DNA of 52,778 nt from Winogradskyella sp. (GTDB lineage Bacteria > Bacteroidota > Bacteroidia > Flavobacteriales > Flavobacteriaceae), in the NCBI RefSeq assembly GCF_025210595.1, contig NZ_JAOARH010000047.1, positions 1 through 52,778 on the forward strand. Direction: 5' to 3'. Positions 19,687 through 28,483 of this stretch are shown here, piece after piece. The number at the start of each line of letters is the position of its first letter. Position 1 is the first letter of the stretch. Both the position numbers and the translations under genes were made by a program. The notes under the pieces were generated by a model. The model had not been told where the DNA came from and made no database searches. It saw only the letters and a program-made list of their open reading frames with translations.

Positions 19687-20874
19687 TTAGTCTAAAATTT
19701 CAGTTACCTGACCAGCACCAACTGTTCTACCACCTTCACGGATAGCGAAACGCAAACCTACGTTCATTGCAATTGGCTGAATCAACTCTACAGTAATTGT
19801 TAAGTTATCACCAGGCATTACCATCTCAACTCCATCAGGAAGCGCAATGTTTCCAGTTACATCAGTTGTACGAACGTAGAACTGTGGACGGTAGTTATTA
19901 TGGAATGGTGTGTGACGACCACCTTCTTCTTTCTTAAGGATATAAACCTCAGCTTTGAATTGTTTGTGTGGAGTTACAGATCCTGGCTGAGTAATTACCA
20001 TACCTCTAGAGATTTGGTTTTTATCAATACCCCTTAATAAAATACCAGCATTATCACCTGCCTCACCTCTATCTAAGATTTGACGGAACATCTCGATACC
20101 AGTAATTGTAGAAGTTAACTTCTCAGCACCCATACCAATGATCTCAACAGGATCACCTGTATTAGCAACACCAGTTTCAATACGACCTGTCGCTACAGTA
20201 CCACGACCAGTAATAGAGAACACATCTTCAATCGGCATTAAGAATGGCTTATCCATATCACGCACAGGCTCTTCGATCCATGCATCAACTTCTTTCATTA
20301 AGTCTAACACAGTATCAACCCACTTTTGCTCACCGTTAAGTGCACCTAAAGCTGAACCAGCAACAACAGGACCATTATCACCATCATACTCATAGAATGA
20401 TAACAAATCTCTAATTTCCATTTCTACTAACTCTAAAAGCTCTTCATCATCAACCATATCCACTTTATTCATGAATACAACGATACGAGGAATACCTACC
20501 TGACGACCAAGTAAGATATGCTCACGAGTTTGAGGCATAGGACCATCAGTTGCAGCAACCACTAAAATAGCACCATCCATTTGAGCAGCACCAGTAACCA
20601 TGTTCTTTACATAATCGGCGTGACCAGGACAATCAACGTGCGCATAGTGACGATTAGCTGTTTGATACTCAACATGAGATGTATTAATAGTAATACCTCT
20701 TTCTTTCTCTTCTGGAGCGTTGTCGATTTGATCGAAATCTTTAGCCTCAGACAAACCTGCATCTGCTAATACTTTTGTAATTGCAGCAGTTAACGTTGTT
20801 TTACCGTGATCTACGTGTCCAATAGTACCAATATTTAAGTGTGGTTTTGAACGATCAAAAGTTCCCTTTGCCAT
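19687..20874 (-). CDS. tuf: Elongation factor Tu
   Basis: EF-Tu (395 residues) delivers aminoacyl-tRNA to the ribosome. G1 is GHVDHGKTT (19-27), G3 DCPGHADY is near residue 80 and G4 NKVD near 135; the C-terminal beta-barrel domains end [13 protein letters not shown]. Codon use is strongly biased, as expected for a highly expressed gene. It follows four tRNAs and precedes tRNA-Trp and secE, so this copy corresponds to tufB of E. coli by position. Transcription probably starts from the strong promoter at 21549-21578. Confidence 0.98.
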   Translation of the reverse strand: MAKGTFDRSKPHLNIGTIGHVDHGKTTLTAAITKVLADAGLSEAKDFDQIDNAPEEKERGITINTSHVEYQTANRHYAHVDCPGHADYVKNMVTGAAQMDGAILVVAATDGPMPQTREHILLGRQVGIPRIVVFMNKVDMVDDEELLELVEMEIRDLLSFYEYDGDNGPVVAGSALGALNGEQKWVDTVLDLMKEVDAWIEEPVRDMDKPFLMPIEDVFSITGRGTVATGRIETGVANTGDPVEIIGMGAEKLTSTITGIEMFRQILDRGEAGDNAGILLRGIDKNQISRGMVITQPGSVTPHKQFKAEVYILKKEEGGRHTPFHNNYRPQFYVRTTDVTGNIALPDGVEMVMPGDNLTITVELIQPIAMNVGLRFAIREGGRTVGAGQVTEILD

Positions 20875-20947
20875 GTTTAAATTTATTTAATCTTAATTTA
20901 ATATTAGTGTTCAATAATTATTCTAAAGTTTATTTCAGAAAAAAAAG

Positions 20948-21019
20948 AGCCAACGACGAGATTTGAACTCGTGACCTCTTCCTTACCAAGGAAACGCTCT
21001 ACCCCTGAGCTACGCCGGC
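20948..21019 (-). tRNA. tRNA-Thr (anticodon GGT)
   Basis: The 72-base cloverleaf has acceptor GCCGGCG/CGTTGGC (two G-U pairs), D-arm GCTCAGGGGTAGAGC and anticodon loop TTGGTAA. It is the last tRNA before tuf. CCA is not encoded. Confidence 0.94.
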
Positions 21020-21117
21020 GCAAAGTGCTTACATCCTCACTCCATAATGAGATTCTTACTTCCGCAAGAATATTAGAATAGAAGATCACGCTTTCCACAT
21101 GATGACATTCCTTTTTG

Positions 21118-21190
21118 AGCGGGAGACCGGGTTCGAACCGGCGACATTCAGCTTGGAAGGCTGACGCTCTACCAACTGAGCTACTCCCGC
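21118..21190 (-). tRNA. tRNA-Gly (anticodon TCC)
   Basis: The 73-base cloverleaf has acceptor GCGGGAG/CTCCCGC, D-arm GCTCAGTTGGTAGAGC, anticodon loop CTTCCAA and T-arm with GTTCGAA. CCA is not encoded. Confidence 0.95.
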
Positions 21191-21242
21191 ATTTATAATT
21201 AAGCTTACTTAATTAATGGTATTCAAAATTTCAAAATATTAA

Positions 21243-21262
21243 ATTTCCGCCTACACAGAAAT
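21243..21262 (-). repeat. Palindromic repeat copy between tRNA-Gly and tRNA-Tyr
   Basis: ATTTCCGC-ctaca-CAGAAAT is an imperfect copy of the palindrome seen after several stop codons (8151, 29811, 38334, 40691), here in a tRNA spacer. Minus-strand reading gives ATTTCTGTGTAGGCGGAAAT, in line with the consensus. Confidence 0.55.
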
Positions 21263-21267
21263 TTTAG

Positions 21268-21350
21268 TGGGGAGAGCAGGATTCGAACCTGCGAAGTTAA
21301 AAAACAACAGAGTTACAGTCTGTCCTCGTTGGCCGCTTGAGTATCTCCCC
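21268..21350 (-). tRNA. tRNA-Tyr (anticodon GTA)
   Basis: An 83-base class II tRNA with acceptor GGGGAGA/TCTCCCC, anticodon loop CTGTAAC, a long variable arm (positions about 21290-21306) and T-arm with GTTCGAA. CCA is not encoded. Confidence 0.94.
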
Positions 21351-21411
21351 TTCGCCTTAAATTCAAAAGTAAAAACATCTAGAAAACTCACAATTATCCT
21401 AAACATTTTAG

Positions 21412-21485
21412 AGCCGATAGAGGGACTCGAACCCACGACCTGCTGATTACAAATCAGCTGCTCTAGCCAGCTGAGCTATATCGGC
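21412..21485 (-). tRNA. tRNA-Thr (anticodon TGT)
   Basis: The 74-base cloverleaf has acceptor GCCGATA/TATCGGC, D-arm GCTCAGCTGGCTAGAGC, anticodon loop TTTGTAA and T-arm with GTTCGAG. It is the first gene after the promoter at 21549-21578. Confidence 0.95.
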
Positions 21486-21525
21486 TTTTTACTACTTTTA
21501 TAATGTCAAAAAACGCTTATAAAAA

Positions 21526-21547
21526 AGCCCGCTATTTCTAACGGACT
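21526..21547 (-). terminator. Terminator-like hairpin after hpf, abutting the tRNA operon promoter
   Basis: On the minus strand AGUCCGUU pairs with AGCGGGCU (8 bp with G-U pairs, 6-base loop AGAAAU), followed by a run of six U. It lies about 50 bases after the hpf stop and only two bases downstream of the -7 box at 21549-21556. Confidence 0.6.
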
Positions 21548-21548
21548 G

Positions 21549-21578
21549 CAAATGTAACGTTTTATTTTTTTATTCAAA
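21549..21578 (-). promoter_or_regulatory. Bacteroidota-type promoter for the tRNA-tuf operon
   Basis: On the minus strand TTTG (21578-21575), an 18-base spacer and TACATTTG (21556-21549) match the consensus. Transcription should start near 21543, about 58 bases before tRNA-Thr(TGT). Confidence 0.75.
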
Positions 21579-21595
21579 ACATTTTTCAAAAAAAA

Positions 21596-21904
21596 TTAAT
21601 TTTTTGTTCGAGATCTTAATTTTTCCTTTCGCTTTTTTATCTGTCTTTCTAAGGATGAAACGGCAATATCAGCCCCTTCTTCAAAAGTTTTACATTGCTT
21701 TTTTACCACGAAACTATCGCCTGGTACTAGCACTTTAGCTTCAAAAACCTTATTCTCTTTATCACTTGTGTTCTCTACTTTCAAATAAACATCGGACTGT
21801 ATTATTTTGTCATAAAATAAATCTAACTTATCCATTCTTCTTTGAATGAAATCTATCAACTTTTTGTCTGCTGTGAAATTAACAGATTGTGTGTTTACTT
21901 TCAT
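21596..21904 (-). CDS. hpf: Short-form ribosome hibernation promoting factor
   Basis: This 102-residue protein belongs to the HPF/YfiA family, which binds the 30S decoding site and silences ribosomes in stationary phase. The beta-alpha-beta layout is visible: SVNFTADKKLIDFIQRRMDKL, then DVYLKVENTSDKENKVFEAKVLVPG and the helix CKTFEEGADIAVSSLERQIKKRKEKL with a basic tail. There is no C-terminal dimerisation domain, so it is the short form. It lies 70 bases after xerC on the same strand and directly before the tRNA-tuf operon. Confidence 0.92.
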   Translation of the reverse strand: MKVNTQSVNFTADKKLIDFIQRRMDKLDLFYDKIIQSDVYLKVENTSDKENKVFEAKVLVPGDSFVVKKQCKTFEEGADIAVSSLERQIKKRKEKLRSRTKN

Positions 21905-21974
21905 ACGCTGTTTTTTTAGTTAAACAATAGCACTGAAAAATCTTCAATACTCATTTTTATGTTAAGACCTTTCC

Positions 21975-22865
21975 TTAACGTTTATTTCTTGGATGAGATT
22001 TAGCGTACACTTTTTTTAATTCTGCAATACTATTATGCGTGTACACTTGTGTTGCTGCTAAACTGGTATGTCCAAGAAGTTCTTTTACTGCATTTAAATT
22101 TGCTCCTTCATTTAATAGATGTGTTGCAAATGAGTGCCTTAACACATGTGGACTACATTTTGCCTTAGAAGATGCCATACTAAAATACTTATTTATTATT
22201 CTGTAAACAAGCATTTCGTAAACTTTAAGACCCTTTTTGGTTAAAAACAATGCATCTTTATCTTGCTTTTCTGATAAACTATCTCTAAAGCTTAAATACG
22301 TTTTTAATGTTTTTATTAAAGAATCTATTAATGGAATATATCGTTCTTTATTTCTTTTTCCTAGCACCTTTATTTGCTTATTGTTAAAATCGATATCAGA
22401 TAACCTTATATTAACCAACTCTATACGTCTAATCCCAGTTGCGTAGAACAACTCTATAATGAGTTGATTTCTCGCACTTTCAAAATCGTTAACATCAATT
22501 GTTTTTTCAAGCACTTGCTTCAACTCTTCTTTGGAAAACGGTAATTGCGCTTTCTTACCTACCTTTAAAGCTTTATGCCTTTTTAAAGGATTATTTTCTA
22601 TTTGTTGTGTCTTCTGTAAAAATTTAAAATAAGAATTTAAAGATGAAATTTTTCTATTAATCGTTCTATTAGAAATTCCGCTATTCACTAATTCTACGAT
22701 CCATTGTCTTATTTCAGAATAATTAACATTGTTTATCTGTTCTGAATCGTGATTCTCTTTTAAGAATTCTTGAAACATTTCTAAATCCCTTATATAAGCT
22801 AAGACTGTATGCTTAGAATAATTCTTTTCTAAGGATAAATACTCTGAAAACGCTTTTATACTCAT
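21975..22865 (-). CDS. xerC: Tyrosine recombinase, XerC/XerD type
   Basis: This 296-residue site-specific recombinase probably resolves chromosome dimers at dif. I choose the ATG at 22865 (MSIKAFSEYLSLEKNYS); an upstream ATG at 22889 would add eight atypical residues. The N-terminal SAM-like core-binding domain covers about 1-85. All catalytic residues are present: R146 (TGIRRIEL), K170 (LGKRNKERY), H240 and R243 (HVLRHSFATHLL), H266 (GHTSLAATQ) and the nucleophile Y275 (VYTH). There are no phage or integron neighbours, and it is next to hpf and the tRNA-tuf operon, so it is a housekeeping Xer rather than an element integrase. XerC versus XerD cannot be settled from one gene. Confidence 0.9.
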   Translation of the reverse strand: MSIKAFSEYLSLEKNYSKHTVLAYIRDLEMFQEFLKENHDSEQINNVNYSEIRQWIVELVNSGISNRTINRKISSLNSYFKFLQKTQQIENNPLKRHKALKVGKKAQLPFSKEELKQVLEKTIDVNDFESARNQLIIELFYATGIRRIELVNIRLSDIDFNNKQIKVLGKRNKERYIPLIDSLIKTLKTYLSFRDSLSEKQDKDALFLTKKGLKVYEMLVYRIINKYFSMASSKAKCSPHVLRHSFATHLLNEGANLNAVKELLGHTSLAATQVYTHNSIAELKKVYAKSHPRNKR

Positions 22866-22896
22866 ACCTCTACATGTAAAGTGATTCAAACTTTTC

Positions 22897-22924
22897 TAAT
22901 TTCTTAAAAGTTAAAAGTCACTTC
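22897..22924. repeat. Short heptamer repeat upstream of xerC
   Basis: TTAAAAG occurs twice in direct tandem (22904-22917), followed by TCACTTC in the same 7-base phase. It is a shorter and less certain relative of the heptad arrays at 12494 and 52351. Confidence 0.4.
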
Positions 22925-22972
22925 GATATGATTAAAAATAACTTTTTAGTTTGAATTATATGAATTCATGAC

Positions 22973-22998
22973 AAAAAAATCCTGCGAAAAGCAGGATT
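22973..22998 (-). terminator. Rho-independent terminator of the acyl-CoA dehydrogenase gene
   Basis: AATCCTGC (22978-22985) and GCAGGATT (22991-22998) form a perfect stem with a 5-base loop; on the minus strand seven U follow. It lies 25 bases after the stop codon. Confidence 0.88.
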
Positions 22999-23022
22999 CA
23001 AAATTCTTTTAAACTATTAAAA

Positions 23023-24189
23023 TTAAGTTGCTGGTTTATATGATTTCTTATCTATTATCATTTTAGATAAGATTTCTTTTAATATCTCTGAAGTTCCTCC
23101 TCCAATAGGACCAAGTCTGCTATCTCTAAACAACCTTGCTAAAGGATATTCTTCCATATAACCATAACCACCTAAGAACTGAAGACAGTTATACGCAACT
23201 TCATCTGCCATTTTTGTAGATTTTAATTTAGAAATTGTTGCTTCTTCAACTACATATGCTCCTTTATTGAGTTGATCTGCTACCATGTAATTATAATTTT
23301 TACACAGTTGCATATCTGCATGCATATCTACAAATCTGTGGCGTAGTGCTTGGTAAGTGTCTAAAGAATTACCAAAGGTTGTTCTTTCAGACATATATTG
23401 CAATGTATATTCTAAAGCATATTCTGCTCTTGCATGAGCATTTATTCCCATAACCAAACGCTCTAGAGCAAAATGTTGCATTATGTAAGGAAATCCTTTT
23501 CCTTCTTCTCCCATAAGTTGGCTTACAGGAACTTTAACATTATCAAAAGCTATTTCACCAGTATCTGAAGCTCTCCAACCTAACTTATCTAATTTAGTAG
23601 CCGACACTCCTTCTGTATCACTATCTACCACAAATATACTTATACCTTTATTACCTAACTCAGGATTTGTTTTTGCTGCAACAACCATATAATCACCATA
23701 AACACCATTAGTAATAAATGTTTTTGACCCATTTATTATATAGTAATCTCCTTCTTTAACAGCTGTAGTTCTCATACCAGCTACATCACTACCTCCAAAA
23801 GGTTCTGTAACACAAAGGCACCCTATTTTATCACCAGATATACTAGCTGATAAATATTTTGATTTTATAGCATCATCGCCTTCTTTATTAAGATGCGTCA
23901 TAGCCAAATAAGCATGCGCCCACATAGCTGCTGCAAAACCACCTGAATTAATTCGCTGTAATTCTTCAAGCAATATTACAGTATAGAACAAATCTAAATC
24001 TAAGCCGCCATATTTTTCTGGATAAGCCAAACCGAAATAACCCATATCTCCAAACTTTTTCCATATAAAACGTTCTATATAACCCGTTTCTTCCCATTTT
24101 TCAATATGTGGTACAACTTCTTTTTGTAAAAAGTCTCTAAGACTTTCTCTAAACAAATTATGTTCTTCTGTGAAATAAATACTAGACAT
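23023..24189 (-). CDS. Acyl-CoA dehydrogenase
   Basis: This 388-residue FAD enzyme catalyses alpha,beta-dehydrogenation of an acyl-CoA and passes electrons to ETF. The signature CVTEPFGGSDVAGM (about 126-139) and the C-terminal QFLGGYGYMEEYPLARLFRDSRLGPIGGGTSEI region with the catalytic glutamate area are intact. It resembles short/medium-chain and glutaryl-type members; substrate cannot be set by eye. It starts 15 bases after the helix-hairpin-helix gene, whose last codons include a possible -7 box (24214-24221), so it may be co-transcribed or have its own promoter. A strong terminator follows. Confidence 0.92.
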   Translation of the reverse strand: MSSIYFTEEHNLFRESLRDFLQKEVVPHIEKWEETGYIERFIWKKFGDMGYFGLAYPEKYGGLDLDLFYTVILLEELQRINSGGFAAAMWAHAYLAMTHLNKEGDDAIKSKYLSASISGDKIGCLCVTEPFGGSDVAGMRTTAVKEGDYYIINGSKTFITNGVYGDYMVVAAKTNPELGNKGISIFVVDSDTEGVSATKLDKLGWRASDTGEIAFDNVKVPVSQLMGEEGKGFPYIMQHFALERLVMGINAHARAEYALEYTLQYMSERTTFGNSLDTYQALRHRFVDMHADMQLCKNYNYMVADQLNKGAYVVEEATISKLKSTKMADEVAYNCLQFLGGYGYMEEYPLARLFRDSRLGPIGGGTSEILKEILSKMIIDKKSYKPAT

Positions 24190-24204
24190 TCAATTTAATT
24201 TTTT

Positions 24205-25080
24205 TTACAAACGCAAATATAACTTAATTATACCTATCTTTTTGATTGGAAAATCTTCAACTTTTGTTAATTCTTCTAAAGAATTAAAACCTTCCCTTAA
24301 AGTACGTTCTTCAATAATATTATTTGCTACTTCATAATCTATATACTTAACTGTAACCAACTCATCTCTTGTTGCTGTATTTAGATTATATGTTTTAATT
24401 ACTCGAGGTGTCTTAACTGTAAAGTCATTTTTTATTCGCTCTATAACCTCTGGCATTAAACCGTAAACTTCAGATAATTCTATGTCAGATACAAAACCTC
24501 CTTTATACTTATTCCTATACTTAATAATACGTTCCGAAAGTTTTTCACCTACACCATAAACCTTCTGAAGTTGAACTGCAGAAGCCGTATTTAAATCTAT
24601 CTTTTGCTCGAATGACTTTGACGTATTGTTATTAGAATAAGAATTGCTGTATGTTTTTGATTTTGGCTTTGGATTAATTACCCAATCTGGAAATTTAAAA
24701 TATGGTGAAATTTTCACCAATAATGAATCGGAAACTTTAGTAACCTCTTGAAACTGTTTAGCTGAATTCACCCATTGATTAGCTTTTCTAAACTTATGAA
24801 GTCTATCTATTTCTTCATTTGTCATGCCAAGTGAATAGCCTTTATAATCGGAGATATAATTTGGATTAAAGGGATAAATTTTGGGTTTAGAATTTTCAAT
24901 TTCAACCAAACGCAATGAATCTAACTCATTTCTAAAAGCGTTTAATTCATCAGTATTTACCGGAGTCTCATCCTTAGAAAAATCAACAAAAGCATATATG
25001 CATTGTAGCGCAACAATTATTAGTAATAACAAAAAAATCCCATTTCGCTGTTGATTAGAAAACTGAAAATGGGACTTCAT
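24205..25080 (-). CDS. Membrane-anchored ComEA-like helix-hairpin-helix protein
   Basis: This 291-residue protein has one N-terminal membrane helix (about 13-33) followed by an outward-facing chain. Helix-hairpin-helix motifs are seen at about 160-205 (DLNTASAVQLQKVYGVGEKLSERIIKYR) and 228-275 (YNLNTATRDELVTVKYI), and a degenerate one at about 75-125. By family it would bind double-stranded DNA, as ComEA does during uptake in natural transformation. It lies upstream of the acyl-CoA dehydrogenase and downstream of the symporter; no other competence gene is near, so a competence role is inference only. Confidence 0.8.
   Translation of the reverse strand: MKSHFQFSNQQRNGIFLLLLIIVALQCIYAFVDFSKDETPVNTDELNAFRNELDSLRLVEIENSKPKIYPFNPNYISDYKGYSLGMTNEEIDRLHKFRKANQWVNSAKQFQEVTKVSDSLLVKISPYFKFPDWVINPKPKSKTYSNSYSNNNTSKSFEQKIDLNTASAVQLQKVYGVGEKLSERIIKYRNKYKGGFVSDIELSEVYGLMPEVIERIKNDFTVKTPRVIKTYNLNTATRDELVTVKYIDYEVANNIIEERTLREGFNSLEELTKVEDFPIKKIGIIKLYLRL
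24214..24221 (-). promoter_or_regulatory. Candidate -7 box for the acyl-CoA dehydrogenase gene
   Basis: On the minus strand TATATTTG matches TAnnTTTG, 24 bases before the ATG at 24189 and inside the last codons of the upstream gene. No -33 element was seen. Confidence 0.35.
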
Positions 25081-25098
25081 ATTATTTTATATCGTTAA

Positions 25099-26973
25099 CT
25101 ACGCTTTTTTAGCTTTTATAGCATCCATATATCTTTTAAGTTCGGATTTAACTTTTGGAGCTAATAGAACTAAACCTATCATATTTGGTACCATCATCGC
25201 AAAAATCATAGCATCTGAAAAACCAATTACAGAACCTAAACTTGCAGCTGCACCTATGATTACAAAAACACAAAATATAACTTTGTATGTATATTCAGCT
25301 TTTTTCGTTCTTCCGAATAAATAAGCCCAACCTTGAAATCCATAATAAGACCAAGAGATCATTGTACTAAACGCAAATAATACCACTGCAATGGTTAACA
25401 CATAAGGGAACCAAGAAATTGCAGATTCAAAAGCACCAGACGTTAATAAAATTGCTTGCGCATCGTTTAACCCAGCATTTGCAGCAGTAACATTTCCTGT
25501 AATAATTAAAACTAAAGCTGTCATTGTACATACTACAACTGTATCTATAAATGGCTCTAACAACGCCACCATACCTTCACTAGCAGCATATTTTGTTTTT
25601 ACTGCAGAATGCGCAATTGATGCAGAACCAACTCCTGCTTCGTTAGAAAATGCAGCTCTTCTAAATCCTTGCACTAAAACTCCGATTGCTCCACCAGCAA
25701 CACCTTCTGGACTAAATGCACCATCAAAGATTTGCCCAAAAGCATCACCAATCATATTAAAGTTTGCGAAGATGACGAACAAAGAAGCCGCAACATAAAT
25801 CACTACCATAAAAGGCACAATCTTATCAGTTACCTTAGCAATTTTCTTAATACCTCCAATAATTACTATACCTACAAGTATTGCCATTACTAGACCAAAT
25901 GCCCATCCATATCCATGAAGAAATGATTTTTCTCCTCCTGTAATATTTTCTACTAATTGAAACGCTTGGTTAACCTGAAACATATTTCCTCCACCAAATG
26001 ACCCACCAATTACAAATACGGCAAATAAAGCTGCCAATACTTTTCCTAAACCTGTATAACCTTTAGATTTAAGTCCTTTTGTAAGGTAATACATTGGACC
26101 ACCATACACCGTTCCATCTTCAGCAATATCTCTATACTTAACACCTAAAGTACACTCAACAAATTTTGATGCCATACCCAGAAAACCTGCTACAATCATC
26201 CAAAACGTTGCGCCAGCACCACCAATAGAGACTGCAATTGCAACACCTGCAATATTACCTAAACCTACGGTTGCAGATAAAGCTGCTGTTAATGCTTGAA
26301 AATGCGAAACTTCACCTTCATGACCCTCAACTGCAATTGTCTCAATAGCATCTCCTCCTGGTGTAGAATCACCAGCACCTTCTAAAGATTCATGATGGTC
26401 TATTTCGTCATACTTACCTCTTACAATATTTACTGAAGTAAGAAAGCCTCTAAAATTGATAAACTTAAAATAAAATGTAAAGAATATCGCCCCAAGAATT
26501 AGAGGAAATAATACCCAAAAAACTTTGGTAAAAGGCGCATAAACCTTAATCTCAAATAAAGAATTATTATTTATATCGGAATTAGCAATAGATAACGAGC
26601 CACCATTTATACTAACTGGAATATCTTTTGAAATTAATTCAATTTTTTCAGCGACCTGATCACCTGTTAAAGATATATTGGATATATACAAAGAATCATT
26701 TTTTGAAAGATATCTGATTCCTTTTTCAGAAGCATAAGTCTTATCTCCATTATCGTCTACAGAAAGCTTGTTATTTATATCTACTAAATCAATAGCTACA
26801 TTATCATCAACTTCACCAATTGGTATTTGATAAAAAATGGCTTGTACAAACCAACCTGTTGCATTACCAAATGCTTGGTCTATTTTTTCATCAACGCCCA
26901 ATTCCTTAGCTTCTTGAGCAAAATTTAACAAGGGTAATATTAATGCAAAAAGTGATAGAAGAAATTTCTTCAT
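25099..26973 (-). CDS. Sodium:alanine/glycine symporter (AGCS family) with N-terminal extension
   Basis: This 624-residue protein carries the AGCS transporter core from about residue 150 on. The signature [42 protein letters not shown] is near 230-275, and the middle part has [21 protein letters not shown]. About ten membrane segments are visible. By family it imports alanine or glycine with Na+. Unlike typical 450-540 residue members it starts with a signal peptide (residues 1-19, ending FAQ) and a domain of about 130 residues before the first core helix. That domain is Asp/Ser-rich with no motif I recognise and should lie in the periplasm. It ends 18 bases before the next gene. Confidence 0.9.
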   Translation of the reverse strand: MKKFLLSLFALILPLLNFAQEAKELGVDEKIDQAFGNATGWFVQAIFYQIPIGEVDDNVAIDLVDINNKLSVDDNGDKTYASEKGIRYLSKNDSLYISNISLTGDQVAEKIELISKDIPVSINGGSLSIANSDINNNSLFEIKVYAPFTKVFWVLFPLILGAIFFTFYFKFINFRGFLTSVNIVRGKYDEIDHHESLEGAGDSTPGGDAIETIAVEGHEGEVSHFQALTAALSATVGLGNIAGVAIAVSIGGAGATFWMIVAGFLGMASKFVECTLGVKYRDIAEDGTVYGGPMYYLTKGLKSKGYTGLGKVLAALFAVFVIGGSFGGGNMFQVNQAFQLVENITGGEKSFLHGYGWAFGLVMAILVGIVIIGGIKKIAKVTDKIVPFMVVIYVAASLFVIFANFNMIGDAFGQIFDGAFSPEGVAGGAIGVLVQGFRRAAFSNEAGVGSASIAHSAVKTKYAASEGMVALLEPFIDTVVVCTMTALVLIITGNVTAANAGLNDAQAILLTSGAFESAISWFPYVLTIAVVLFAFSTMISWSYYGFQGWAYLFGRTKKAEYTYKVIFCVFVIIGAAASLGSVIGFSDAMIFAMMVPNMIGLVLLAPKVKSELKRYMDAIKAKKA

Positions 26974-27207
26974 AAGAGTAGTTATTAGTTAGTTTTAGTT
27001 ATTTATAGCTGACAAGATGCTAAAAAAAATTGAGTTTTTAAAGTATCGCATCAAGTTAATCTCAAAATGCTATATTATAACATACTCATTTTAGGCTTTA
27101 TTTTATAAATAAAAAAATAAAGTAATCAAGGTTATAAAATTGGATATCAAAAAAGAAATTTTGCTTTAAAAAACTGTAAACCAATAATATTAAGAAGTAA
27201 AGAACAG

Positions 27208-28239
27208 TTAAGCTTCTTGCTCTATATTGTATTCTGAATTAAGTCTTTTAATTTGTTCTGGGCGACCTAAAACAATAATTTTTGAACTTGGCACTAACCT
27301 AGTATCTGCCTCAGGATTAACAATATATTCTCCATTTTCATTTTTAAAACCAATAACAGTACAGCCTGTTTTTTTTCTAAGGTCTAATTCTCTAATAGTT
27401 TTAATCTGCGCAACATCATAAAGTTGCTCAACTTTAACCTCTTCAATGTTAATATTTTTTTCTCCTACAATTCCTAAATTATCTATAAACTCAACTAAAT
27501 CTGGAATTACAACTAAAGATGCCATATGATCTCCTCCTATTCGATCTGGAAGTATAACATTGTTTGCGCCTGCTAACTTTAATTTATTATAAGACGTTTC
27601 TTGAGAAGCTCTACTTATTATACTCATAGAGTTATTTATCTGTCTTGCAGATAACACCACAAACAAATTATCTGCATCACTAGGTAGTGCACTTATTAAA
27701 GTACTGGCTCTTTCTATACCTGCTTCAATTAAAGTCTCATCTTCATTAGCATCACCTAAGACATAAGGCAAATCTTCTTCTTGCAAACGCTCAATAATTT
27801 CTTTATTACGCTCAATAATTACAAAGGGCTTTCCATAATCTTGTAATTTTTTTGCAGCTTGCTTTCCGTTTCTCCCAAAGCCACATATTATAATATGACC
27901 AACCATAGCTTCAATTTCCTTTTGCATCTTACGTTGTTTTATATCTTCAAAATTATTTTTACTTAATATATATTCTGTAATTATAGATATGGCATATCCT
28001 ACTATAACAACACTAGATAAAATTAAAAATATTGTAAATATTTTTGCTTCTGTATCTAAAGGCTGAACTTCCCCAAAACCAACAGTGGTTATGGTAATAA
28101 CAGTCATATAAACTGCATCAATCCATGTGTAGTTTGAAACAAATCTATAACCTATTATACCTACAAAAAGGACAAAAAGAAGCAGAAGTAATGCTGTATA
28201 AATTTTTGACCTAAAAAGTTTAATTAATGGATTATTCAT
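27208..28239 (-). CDS. Potassium channel with cytosolic RCK (TrkA) domains
   Basis: This 343-residue two-helix K+ channel has membrane helices at about 12-31 and 66-89 with a pore loop and selectivity filter TVGFGE at about 53-58. The RCK_N/TrkA_N Rossmann domain begins GHIIICGFGRNGKQAA (about 114-129) and the RCK_C domain spans about 255-343. It resembles the MthK/Kch group, gated by ligand bound to the RCK ring. The third-position Phe in the filter (GFG) is common in bacterial K+ channels. It starts 3 bases after the PspC gene, so it is translated in the same operon as PspC and the DUF2851 gene. Confidence 0.9.
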   Translation of the reverse strand: MNNPLIKLFRSKIYTALLLLLFVLFVGIIGYRFVSNYTWIDAVYMTVITITTVGFGEVQPLDTEAKIFTIFLILSSVVIVGYAISIITEYILSKNNFEDIKQRKMQKEIEAMVGHIIICGFGRNGKQAAKKLQDYGKPFVIIERNKEIIERLQEEDLPYVLGDANEDETLIEAGIERASTLISALPSDADNLFVVLSARQINNSMSIISRASQETSYNKLKLAGANNVILPDRIGGDHMASLVVIPDLVEFIDNLGIVGEKNINIEEVKVEQLYDVAQIKTIRELDLRKKTGCTVIGFKNENGEYIVNPEADTRLVPSSKIIVLGRPEQIKRLNSEYNIEQEA

Positions 28240-28242
28240 ATG

Positions 28243-28470
28243 TTATAAATCGAAAACAGATGTGCGTTTTGTATAAATTATATCTTTAATTCTTATCCAA
28301 AAAGCCAAAAACAAGTACAAGGCAAAACCAAATCCAACAGTTACAAAAGTAAGATACATAAAAGAGGTTCTTACAATTTTTGCTCTAATACCTAAACGAT
28401 CGGCAATTCGTTGACACACATAATACCCTCTTTTTTGAAAATAGTGTAGTAACTTATAGAATAAATTCAT
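28243..28470 (-). CDS. Small PspC-domain membrane protein
   Basis: This 75-residue protein has the PspC fold: a basic segment with RGYYVCQRIADRLGIRAKIVRTSFMYLTF, then a membrane helix at about 38-57. PspC-domain proteins of this size respond to envelope stress in other bacteria. It lies between DUF2851 (13 bases before) and the K+ channel (3 bases after), so a link between membrane stress sensing and K+ flux is possible but not shown. Confidence 0.85.
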   Translation of the reverse strand: MNLFYKLLHYFQKRGYYVCQRIADRLGIRAKIVRTSFMYLTFVTVGFGFALYLFLAFWIRIKDIIYTKRTSVFDL

Positions 28471-28483
28471 GACCGCAATTTAC

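Noticed and set aside
21975-22865. Integrase of a mobile element next to tRNA genes
   Set aside because: The protein is of housekeeping Xer type and no element genes or direct repeats of tRNA ends were seen nearby.
26984-27010. Possible heptad repeat upstream of the symporter (TTATTAGTTAGTTTTAGTTATT)
   Set aside because: The phase is not kept over three units, and the sequence is too AT-rich to judge by eye.
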